Below, one piece after another: positions 6,886 through 12,074 of a stretch of 12,074 nucleotides of DNA. The stretch spans positions 1 to 12,074 of the forward strand of contig MTNL01000035.1 of assembly GCA_002010365.1 (NCBI GenBank), written 5' to 3'. The notes under the pieces are model-generated. The model searched no databases. It had not been told where the DNA came from and saw only the letters and a list, made by a program, of their open reading frames with translations. This DNA comes from Candidatus Acetothermia bacterium JdFR-50. Its GTDB lineage: Bacteria > Bipolaricaulota > Bipolaricaulia > Bipolaricaulales > Bipolaricaulaceae. Every line of letters starts with the position of its first letter. The stretch's first letter is position 1. The position numbers and the translations under genes were made by a program.

Positions 6886-7695
6886 GTGAGCAACGTACTG
6901 GTAGTGGCTGGGGTACAAATGGCCTGCTCTGTGGGCAACAAGGAAAAGAACGTATCGCGCGCCCTGGATTTGCTTGCGGCGCTTCCAACAGAAGTGGAAA
7001 TCGCGTGCTTGCCGGAGCTTTTTAACACCGGATACCATTTGGAACGACTGGCCCCCAAGTTATCGGAGCTGGCCGAGCCTATTCCTGGCCCCACAACTGA
7101 GCGCTTGGCGGAGGTAGCCCGCACCCAGAGGATAGGGATTATTGGGGGGATCATTGAGCGGGCGGGTGACGTGTTTTACGATTCTGCCTTTCTCATTGAC
7201 CGAGATGGACACATTGTAGGCCTTCACCGTAAGGCCCACTTGTATCCACCGGAGCGGAATTGCTTCCATTCCGGGGATAGAATTGAGACCTTTAGTCTAT
7301 GTGGAACCACTGTGGGAGTGGCGATCTGTTTTGAACACGCGTTCCCCCCAATTTTCACCACCTTGGCGCTCAAAGGGGCCCAGGTGGTTTTTATTCCCTC
7401 CGCAGTCCCAGTTGGCTACGAGTACCTCCTGGATTTACGCACCCGGGCCCGGGCTCAGGACAACCAACTGTTCGTGGTCGCCACCAACCTCACCGGAGAG
7501 AATGGAGAGACCCAGTTCTGCGGACGTTCTCAAATCGTAAATCCCAAAGGCGAACTGCTGGTCAAGGCCGGCCGGGAAGAGAGGGCGGTAGTGGCCGAAC
7601 TTGATCTTTCGCTCATCGAGCGAGAAAGAAGACAAGAACCAGTGTTGAGCTCACTTCGCCCCGAACTTTACGTGTACTGCAAGAAGGTACAATGA
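6886..7695 (+). CDS. Carbon-nitrogen hydrolase (nitrilase superfamily)
   Basis: A 269-residue cytosolic amidohydrolase. The catalytic triad of the superfamily is visible: Glu44 in 'CLPELFNTGY', Lys116 in 'HRKAHLYPPE', and Cys148 in 'VGVAICFEHAFPP'. These enzymes cleave C-N bonds of linear amides, ureas, carbamoyl groups or nitriles by way of a cysteine thioester. The cysteine context (CFEH rather than the common CYDLRFPE) and the lack of further recognisable motifs leave the substrate open: a carbamoyl-amino-acid, omega-amidase or aliphatic amidase activity is each possible. The start is GTG 6886 behind GGAGG (6873-6877). It is the last gene of the transporter operon, which suggests the imported compound or a product derived from it carries an amide or carbamoyl group, but this is inference. 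Confidence 0.85.
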   Translation: MSNVLVVAGVQMACSVGNKEKNVSRALDLLAALPTEVEIACLPELFNTGYHLERLAPKLSELAEPIPGPTTERLAEVARTQRIGIIGGIIERAGDVFYDSAFLIDRDGHIVGLHRKAHLYPPERNCFHSGDRIETFSLCGTTVGVAICFEHAFPPIFTTLALKGAQVVFIPSAVPVGYEYLLDLRTRARAQDNQLFVVATNLTGENGETQFCGRSQIVNPKGELLVKAGREERAVVAELDLSLIERERRQEPVLSSLRPELYVYCKKVQ

Positions 7696-7977
7696 AAAAT
7701 GCGTTTTCTTATGGTCTCTCCCTTTAAGTCAGAGAATGTAGGGGTAGTGACCCCAAGCGACCTCTCACCCCCGAGTGGCCAAGGTCCTGTGTGTAGGTTA
7801 CGAGGAGAACGACTGCTTCCGGGCTATAAAACTTTTTGGGCCAACTCTGAATATGTCCTCCAAAGTATGTTCTCCTAATAGGCATGGTTAACAGGGCACT
7901 TATAGCTTAATAGCTATCTATGGCCGTTGTCAGGGAGTGCGGATCTCCTATAGCTATAGGCCCAACCCCCTATAAGC
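7696..7977. other. Intergenic region with possible coding remnants and palindromes
   Basis: I see no confident gene. Two short overlapping frames look protein-like: ATG 7699 to 7878, beginning MRFLMVSPFKSENVGVV, and GTG 7775 to 7891, containing KVLCVGYEENDCFRAIKLFG. The natural reading changes frame between them, as would be expected of a decayed gene. A hairpin GGGGT-AGTG-ACCCC sits at 7741-7754, and AT-rich palindromes cluster at 7895-7980. The region separates two convergent genes, so some transcription stop is expected here, but none has a clear U tract. Confidence 0.4.
7947..7960. repeat. Perfect 14-bp palindrome with related nearby repeats
   Basis: CCTATAGCTATAGG is a perfect palindrome. 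The core TAGCTAT occurs again at about 7911-7917. CTTATAG at about 7900-7906 is inverted against CTATAAG at about 7970-7976, giving nested symmetry around the palindrome. There is no T run, so an intrinsic terminator is not supported. A protein-binding site or the scar of an insertion fits as well. Confidence 0.5.
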
Positions 7978-9168
7978 CTACCCATGGTCCAATCGGTACC
8001 GTCTACCAGTTTCCAACAAGAGCTTGAGCCGGACTGCATCCATGCCGAGGGCTTGCGCTGTCTCTTCCAACGTCTTGCCCTTAGCCATGAGTGTGTAGGC
8101 TTTCCTGCGGATACGGGAGGCCTTTTGCCGGCACCCCGACCCCCGGGCAGTGCAGAATACCCTTTTCGGGGATTTGCTGGTGTCGAACCAGCGTCCGCAA
8201 ATGGGACACTGACGGAGTTCACTCCTCCCGGTCACTTGGAAAAAGAACTGGAGCCACAAGGCAGCGAGGAGCGTTTGTGGTACCAAAGCGGTGCCGAAGC
8301 GCCCGTCTTCCCTAACCACTCCGAGTTCCACGTTCACGACCCCACGTAGTTTCTCGTTGATCGTCCGGGCGATGAAGAGCCGAGCCGGACCCACGAGGTC
8401 TTTTTTCTGATACCAGGTAGAGAAAAACCGGTCGTGGAACCCGGGATAGGCGATCAACCGTGTCCCGATATAGAAGCGCCGACTTTCGGCTAGCTCGGCC
8501 AAGAGCTGGTCTTGCACCTCCCGGGCCTTTGCCTCAAGGGTAGCTACCTTGTCTGGAGTGGCCTTCCCTTCAGCCAGAAGCCTGACCTTTTGGTTCGCAA
8601 GTTTCCGAAACGCGAGGTACCGTTCGTACTGCCCCCGAAGTGCCCGATCGCCGGGCATGTATTGCACCGTGTCCTCTTTCCAAAAGATGTGCTCGGCCAA
8701 AGCCTCCTTGTTATTGAGATTATCCCAAAGCTCTAGCATATCCCGCAGCTCTTGGATTTCGCGTTTCCAAAAGTAAAGAGACTCACCCAAAAAGAGCTCT
8801 CTGCCTGCGCCACTTTTCTCCTCGAGCACAAGGTATCCTCCGGTGAGGCTCCCGTAAGCGTTTGCGAATTCGAGAACAGGCTCTTTCGTCATCTCTAAGC
8901 TGGCAAACCAGCGGAAGAGAAGGGGGTCCTCAGACAGTGGGTTGTATGTGCGGAATCCCGTCTTCCGTCTGATTGGAAGACCAATCAACCAAGGTGGGCG
9001 CGCGTCAAGGGACTCACCAGGCCTTCGCGGCAGCACGTCCACGAGTTTGAAATCCTCCTTCCCAGCCCAGTAGAACCCCGTTTTGGGCACTCGCCATTCG
9101 AACCATCTCTCTAAAGCCACAATCGTTTCACCTCCATAGGCTAAGTGTTCGATACGATAATGATACAT
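7978..9168 (-). CDS. Uncharacterised C4 zinc-finger / HTH protein (CGNR-like finger)
   Basis: A 396-residue protein without signal peptide or membrane segments. Residues ~80-160 hold a conserved block (LFRWFASLEMTKEPVLEFAN, then GESLYFWKREIQELRDMLELW). This block occurs in unnamed bacterial proteins and in the fragment at 59-739. Residues ~190-230 look helical, and 'ALVPQTLLAALWLQFF' (294-309) precedes a zinc finger with Cys321, Cys324, Cys339 and Cys346 (CPICGRWFD, then RVFC, then GCRQKA). This resembles a CGNR-type finger. After a basic stretch (SRIRRKAY) comes a resolvase-like helix-turn-helix (GKTLEETAQALGMDAVRLKL, 363-382). A nucleic-acid-binding role is likely, the target unknown. The start ATG 9168 has an AAGGGGG ribosome site. 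It is transcribed divergently from the recombinase module and could be a separate gene or the module's regulator. Confidence 0.75.
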   Translation of the reverse strand: MYHYRIEHLAYGGETIVALERWFEWRVPKTGFYWAGKEDFKLVDVLPRRPGESLDARPPWLIGLPIRRKTGFRTYNPLSEDPLLFRWFASLEMTKEPVLEFANAYGSLTGGYLVLEEKSGAGRELFLGESLYFWKREIQELRDMLELWDNLNNKEALAEHIFWKEDTVQYMPGDRALRGQYERYLAFRKLANQKVRLLAEGKATPDKVATLEAKAREVQDQLLAELAESRRFYIGTRLIAYPGFHDRFFSTWYQKKDLVGPARLFIARTINEKLRGVVNVELGVVREDGRFGTALVPQTLLAALWLQFFFQVTGRSELRQCPICGRWFDTSKSPKRVFCTARGSGCRQKASRIRRKAYTLMAKGKTLEETAQALGMDAVRLKLLLETGRRYRLDHG

Positions 9169-9201
9169 TAACCCCCTTGAAATTGTCTTGGTCCGGCCCC
9201 T

Positions 9202-9229
9202 TTATCCGTTCAAAATCCAACTGGGATAA
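9202..9229. promoter_or_regulatory. Inverted repeat between divergent genes
   Basis: TTATCC (9202-9207) and GGATAA (9224-9229) are perfect inverted arms separated by 16 bases, in the 86-base gap between the zinc-finger gene and the mobile module. This could be an operator shared by both directions or chance. No convincing -10/-35 pair could be assigned. Confidence 0.3.
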
Positions 9230-9254
9230 CTAAACGAAGGTTGGTGACCGAGGA

Positions 9255-9491
9255 ATGAGCGAGCGGTCCATGAATCAAAAGAAGGAGTGCGTGAAGACAC
9301 GCGGCCAGCCTGTCTGGGCGGGCTGGCTCGTGGAGTGCCCCGTATGCGAGGCCGAGGTGCCCCTGAAAGCGGACGCAAAGGGACGACCCTACCTCTACTG
9401 TCCGGCTTGTGGGGCCAGGGTGTTCTTCACTGGCGACAGGGCACGGGAGATCGTCCTCGACTTCGCAAGAAAAAGACCAAGGAGGTGGTGA
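9255..9491 (+). CDS. Small zinc-ribbon protein (78 aa)
   Basis: The protein carries two CxxC knuckles, CPVC (28-31) and CPAC (49-52), 17 residues apart, a classic zinc ribbon. The N-terminus and the C-terminus (ARKRPRRW) are basic, which points to nucleic-acid contact. ATG 9255 follows a weak GAGGA. ATG 9270 is a second candidate that would drop five residues. The stop is one base before the next ATG (9493), so the genes are coupled. It lies at the head of a four-gene run ending in a serine recombinase, so it may assist or regulate recombination, but the sequence does not show which. Confidence 0.7.
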   Translation: MSERSMNQKKECVKTRGQPVWAGWLVECPVCEAEVPLKADAKGRPYLYCPACGARVFFTGDRAREIVLDFARKRPRRW

Positions 9492-9492
9492 C

Positions 9493-9924
9493 ATGAGCTA
9501 TCTATCCAAGCTCCGCGAATGGGAGACAGAGGCACGACAAACGGACAGAGCAACCGATCCGGCACAAGGAGTAACTCCGATGATCCCCACGCCGTCGGCC
9601 CGGACTACCGCGGGAATGTCACCAGCGTTGAAAAAGGAGCGGTCTTTAGATAAATCGAGGGAACCATCGCGTGAGGGGCGGAAGCCGAAAGCCACGCGGT
9701 TTAGGACTTGGGACCTAACCCGCTTCGTGCTCGGTGGTGCAGCACTCCTCGCGAGCGGTTTCCTCGTTTTCCAGGCGTGGCGCAGCTTCCAACGACTGAG
9801 AGAGCTTAAAAGCAGGACTCCCCAGACACCACCGCCTCTCCATTTGTATGGCGCGGAGAGGAAAGACGTGCAGGCACAGACTGGTCAGCCTGTCTTCCCG
9901 CGCTCTGTACCCGGGGCCATGTGA
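9493..9924 (+). CDS. Single-pass membrane protein of the recombinase module (143 aa)
   Basis: The start ATG 9493 has the ribosome site GGAGGTGG (9481-9488) and sits one base after the preceding stop. An earlier in-frame start at 9409 would overlap the zinc-ribbon gene and is not preferred. The first ~70 residues are polar, charged and rich in Pro/Thr/Ser, and probably disordered. One hydrophobic helix follows at ~77-96 (TRFVLGGAALLASGFLVFQA), then a basic stretch (RSFQRLRELKSR) and a low-complexity Pro-rich tail. I recognise no family. The topology is uncertain. Neighbours suggest it is cargo or accessory to the integrative element. Confidence 0.6.
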   Translation: MSYLSKLREWETEARQTDRATDPAQGVTPMIPTPSARTTAGMSPALKKERSLDKSREPSREGRKPKATRFRTWDLTRFVLGGAALLASGFLVFQAWRSFQRLRELKSRTPQTPPPLHLYGAERKDVQAQTGQPVFPRSVPGAM

Positions 9925-9948
9925 AACCGAGCTTCGGAGGGCACGCGG

Positions 9949-10173
9949 ATGGCGGAAAGGGTGAGGGAAGAAGCAGGTCACGGCCAGTTCCAAGAACTGG
10001 CTTCCATGACCTGGGAGACACGGCAGGATTCCCAAGGGGAGGCATTCCCAACACGTACCCCTATGGATCCCCTGCGCATCCTCGCCCGCCTGATTGCCCG
10101 TGCCCTCTCGGAAGAGACGGAGAAAACCCAACTTCTCGACGGCGGGGAGAAAGTGCTAGCATTGGAAGGGTGA
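9949..10173 (+). CDS. Small hypothetical protein upstream of the recombinase (74 aa)
   Basis: ATG 9949 has GGAGG at 9936-9940 with 8-base spacing. The product begins MAERVREEAGHGQFQELASM and includes a helical stretch 'MDPLRILARLIARALSEETE', which is amphipathic. It ends 24 bases before the recombinase start. Codon third positions favour G/C as in neighbouring genes, supporting real coding over the alternative frame starting at 9921, which has no such bias or ribosome site. It has the size and place of a recombination directionality factor or other accessory gene, but no motif supports that. Confidence 0.55.
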   Translation: MAERVREEAGHGQFQELASMTWETRQDSQGEAFPTRTPMDPLRILARLIARALSEETEKTQLLDGGEKVLALEG

Positions 10174-10197
10174 CCGTAAAGCGAGGGTGGTAAAGGG

Positions 10198-11754
10198 ATG
10201 AATGTCGTCCTCTACGCGCGGGTTTCCTCGCACAAGCAAGCGGAGAAGGACCTCTCGATCGGCGCCCAGCTTCGAGCGCTGCGGGGGTTCGCTCACGAGC
10301 AGGGCTGGACGGTCGTCGGCGAGTTCGTGGACAAGGCGGTGAGTGGCCGCACGGCCAAGCGCCCAGGCCTTCGGAAGATGCTCCGCAGGATCAGACGGGG
10401 TGGAGTGGACGCAGTGCTCGTGTGGAAGCTGGATCGCCTGGCGCGAAACGTGGAGGTGGCGGCAGCCATCGACGGGTTCCTCCGTCGTCATGGAGTCAAG
10501 CTCATCTCCCTCCACGAGTCCTTCGATGACTCCCCTCAAGGGAGGTTCATCGCTCGCACTTTCGAGAACCTGGCGGAGTTCTACTCGAACAATCTGTCCC
10601 AGGACATCTGCCGGGGGATCCGCGAGCTCGCCCAGCGGGGTTTCTATCCCCACGGCCGCCCGCCCATCGGCTACACCACGGTCACGGTGAAAGATGGGAC
10701 CGCTGAGCGCAAGAAGCTCGTCCCGGACGAAGTGTACGGTCCAATTATCCAGCGGATCTTCTCAATGTACCTCTCAGGGAAGGGAGGACGGGAGATCGCA
10801 AACATCCTGAACGAGGAGGGCATCCTCACCAACACCGGCAAGCGCTGGAGCTCTCAGCGGATCTACAGCATCCTCCGGAACCCTATCTACGTGGGTGACC
10901 TGGTTCTTGGGATGAGTCCTCATTCCTCCGAGAACCAGAAGCCGTTGTGGCTGAGGGATGTCCACGAGCCCCTGGTGAGCCGGGAGGATTTCGAGAAGGT
11001 ACAAGCGATCCTGAGCTTCCGAGCCCAAACTCCAGGTGCCCCCCGCTGGCACTCAAGCCCTTACCTCCTAACGGGGCTCGTGCGCTGTGGAAAGTGTGGC
11101 GGGGCGCTGTGCGGCACCGCTGCCAAGAGCGGACAGTTCCATTACTACACATGCAATCGTCACTACAAGGAGGGCAAGGGCTCATGCCCCGGGATCCGGG
11201 TCAGGCAGGAAAAGCTCGAGGCGTTCGTCCTCGACAAAGTGCTCACGGTCATTCTGGCCCCGGAAAACCTGGAACGACTAGTCGAGCTTGTAAACGAGGA
11301 GCTCGCCCATGACATAAAGCGAATTGATGAGGAACTTCAAAGAATCGACCGGGAGATTACGACACAACGGGCACGCCTTGCCCGTCTATTTGACGCCCTT
11401 GAGACGGGAAAGCTTGGGATTGAGGACTTGGCGCCAAGGATCAAAGAGCTGCGGAAGGCCGTTGAGAAGCTAGAGGAGCGGAAGGAGGAGCTCCTTGAGG
11501 CCAGGGACACCCGCGAGGTGTTCCAGGTAGACAGGGAAACCGTCCTTTCCTACGCCAGGGACCTAAAGGGGGTGCTTGAGCACGGAAGCCTTTCTGAGCA
11601 GAAAGCATTTCTGGCGGGGCTTATCAAGAAAATCGTTATTCATGAAGACAAAGTTGAGATTGAATACCGTCTACCCCACCCCAAGCCAAAAGAGGATGAA
11701 CTTTTGCCTCCGGTTCTACAATCAATAACTTCTGGTGGTCCCGAGGGGATTTGA
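10198..11754 (+). CDS. Large serine recombinase (site-specific integrase)
   Basis: A 518-residue member of the resolvase/invertase superfamily that cuts and rejoins DNA through a serine. The catalytic domain (1-~140) shows LYARVSS with Arg8 and Ser10, 'DKAVSGRT' and 'VWKLDRLAR' (Arg80, Arg83). The recombinase domain (~150-280) includes 'GRPPIGY' and 'ILRNPIYVG'. The zinc ribbon has Cys297, Cys300, Cys319 and Cys330 (CGKC, YYTC, SCPG). A charged coiled-coil region spans ~365-440, as in large serine integrases. The start is ATG 10198 (GAGGGTGG upstream). The last ~7 codons (SGGPEGI) are read from the antisense of the tRNA-Glu gene, so the gene's 3' end lies within the tRNA. It is the probable integrase of the element that ends here. 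Confidence 0.95.
   Translation: MNVVLYARVSSHKQAEKDLSIGAQLRALRGFAHEQGWTVVGEFVDKAVSGRTAKRPGLRKMLRRIRRGGVDAVLVWKLDRLARNVEVAAAIDGFLRRHGVKLISLHESFDDSPQGRFIARTFENLAEFYSNNLSQDICRGIRELAQRGFYPHGRPPIGYTTVTVKDGTAERKKLVPDEVYGPIIQRIFSMYLSGKGGREIANILNEEGILTNTGKRWSSQRIYSILRNPIYVGDLVLGMSPHSSENQKPLWLRDVHEPLVSREDFEKVQAILSFRAQTPGAPRWHSSPYLLTGLVRCGKCGGALCGTAAKSGQFHYYTCNRHYKEGKGSCPGIRVRQEKLEAFVLDKVLTVILAPENLERLVELVNEELAHDIKRIDEELQRIDREITTQRARLARLFDALETGKLGIEDLAPRIKELRKAVEKLEERKEELLEARDTREVFQVDRETVLSYARDLKGVLEHGSLSEQKAFLAGLIKKIVIHEDKVEIEYRLPHPKPKEDELLPPVLQSITSGGPEGI
11733..11754. other. Putative attachment site at tRNA-Glu 3' end
   Basis: The overlap of the serine recombinase gene with the tRNA 3' end marks a likely junction of an integrated element lying to the left. 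Elements that integrate at tRNA genes usually rebuild the tRNA 3' end, as is seen here. No second copy of this tRNA segment is found elsewhere in the window. Only a 9-base match (CCCGAGGGG) occurs at 776-784. The left boundary is therefore not located. Confidence 0.4.
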
Positions 11755-11808
11755 ACCCCTGTCGCCGGGATGAGAGCCCGGTATCCTAGGCCGCTAGACG
11801 ACGGGACC
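11733..11808 (-). tRNA. tRNA-Glu, anticodon CUC
   Basis: The minus strand folds into a complete 76-base cloverleaf. The acceptor GGTCCCG pairs with CGGGACC, the discriminator is A, and CCA is encoded (11733-11735). The D arm is TCGTCTAGCGGCCTAGGA, the anticodon stem is CCGGG/CCCGG with loop CTCTCAT (anticodon CTC at 11772-11774), and the T arm is AGGGGTTCAAATCCCCT. The sequence is strongly like bacterial tRNA-Glu. The recombinase gene's last 22 bases overlap the 3' part on the other strand, and the gene is intact despite this. Confidence 0.97.
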
Positions 11809-11818
11809 GTGTGTGACG

Positions 11819-11848
11819 ATTATAGCCAGAGATTCACAGGGGCCGCAA
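11819..11848 (-). promoter_or_regulatory. tRNA-Glu promoter
   Basis: On the minus strand, TATAAT (11819-11824) is a perfect -10, with TTGCGG (11843-11848) as -35 and an 18-base spacer. The expected transcript start (about 11812) gives only a few leader bases before the tRNA 5' end. The position and match strength fit a stable-RNA promoter. Confidence 0.75.
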
Positions 11849-11872
11849 GGATCTTGGCGGAAAGGAGGCGGC

Positions 11873-12074
11873 GTGAGGAGAGCGGGCACTTTGCTGGTGT
11901 GGGCAGGGCTTTTGGCCACCGCGGCCTTAGCGGTTGGGGAGTCGCCGGGGGCCCTGATCTCCCAGGCGGAGGCCCTCCTCCCGGTGCGGTACGTGCCGGA
12001 GAACTTGAGGATGGCCATCGACCTCTATGAACGGGCCCTGGCGCTTGATCCGGAGAACACCTCCCTGATGACCC
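11873..12074 (+). CDS. Secreted TPR-like protein, 5' part (TatT-like?)
   Basis: The frame opens at GTG 11873 behind AAAGGAGG (11861-11868) and runs off the window. The N-terminus is a Sec signal peptide (MRRAGTLLVWAGLLATAALA) with a likely cut after an Ala-rich stretch. The mature part 'AEALLPVRYVPENLRMAIDL' followed by 'YERALALDPENTSLM' is tetratricopeptide-repeat-like, with an 'A..LYE.AL.LDPEN' core. This arrangement recalls TatT, the periplasmic TPR component found beside some TRAP transporters, but only 67 codons are visible. It is divergent from the tRNA and close to its promoter, so their promoters overlap in the same ~120-base gap. Confidence 0.6.
   Translation, partial: MRRAGTLLVWAGLLATAALAVGESPGALISQAEALLPVRYVPENLRMAIDLYERALALDPENTSLMT

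Noticed and set aside
9921..10193. Alternative 90-residue frame over the small gene before the recombinase
   Set aside because: No ribosome site at the proper distance and a low-complexity Gly/Arg/Pro composition typical of a shadow frame. The frame from 9949 is better supported.
1..12074. CRISPR array or tandem repeats
   Set aside because: No regularly spaced repeats are visible anywhere in the window.

Overview
The window looks like chromosomal DNA from a GC-rich bacterium. It has Shine-Dalgarno sites, sigma70-like promoter elements, a CCA-encoding tRNA gene and many GTG starts. The sugar transporter set and the gene style fit uncultivated or thermophilic lineages such as Bipolaricaulota, Thermotogae-like or Deinococcus-Thermus-like bacteria. 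That placement is a low-confidence inference, because no phylogenetic marker is present apart from the tRNA.

Layout. (1) 1-740 is a gene graveyard. It holds the 3' end of a probable glycoside hydrolase, an ATGA-overlapping SAM methyltransferase pseudogene with two in-frame stops and a lost C-terminus, and, facing it, the 5' end of a minus-strand gene whose only relative in the window is the intact zinc-finger gene at 7978-9168. (2) 939-7695 is a sugar-uptake locus. It starts with a GntR-type regulator whose ligand domain is a complete, non-secreted ABC solute-binding protein. Then come an 18-bp palindrome (probable operator), a glucose/mannose-type solute-binding protein whose start is frameshifted in an A tract, a strong hairpin, two permeases, a MalK-type ATPase, a 59-aa two-helix membrane protein and a nitrilase-family amidohydrolase. 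Overlapping or closely spaced starts indicate one operon from the binding protein to the amidohydrolase. (3) 7696-7977 has no confident gene, only palindromes and possible coding remnants. (4) 7978-9168 (minus) is a large C4 zinc-finger/HTH protein of unnamed type. (5) 9255-11754 (plus) is a compact mobile-element module: zinc ribbon, single-pass membrane protein, small acidic protein, and a large serine recombinase whose last codons lie inside the 3' end of a tRNA-Glu(CUC) gene. This suggests a tRNA-associated integration site. (6) 11873-end is a secreted TPR-like protein running off the window, divergent from the tRNA and its promoter.

Working model: the cytoplasmic solute-binding regulator senses the same or a related sugar as the transporter and controls it through the palindrome. 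The uptake system supplies sugar, and the amidohydrolase may act on an amide-bearing co-substrate. The right side is an unrelated insertion-prone neighbourhood next to the tRNA.
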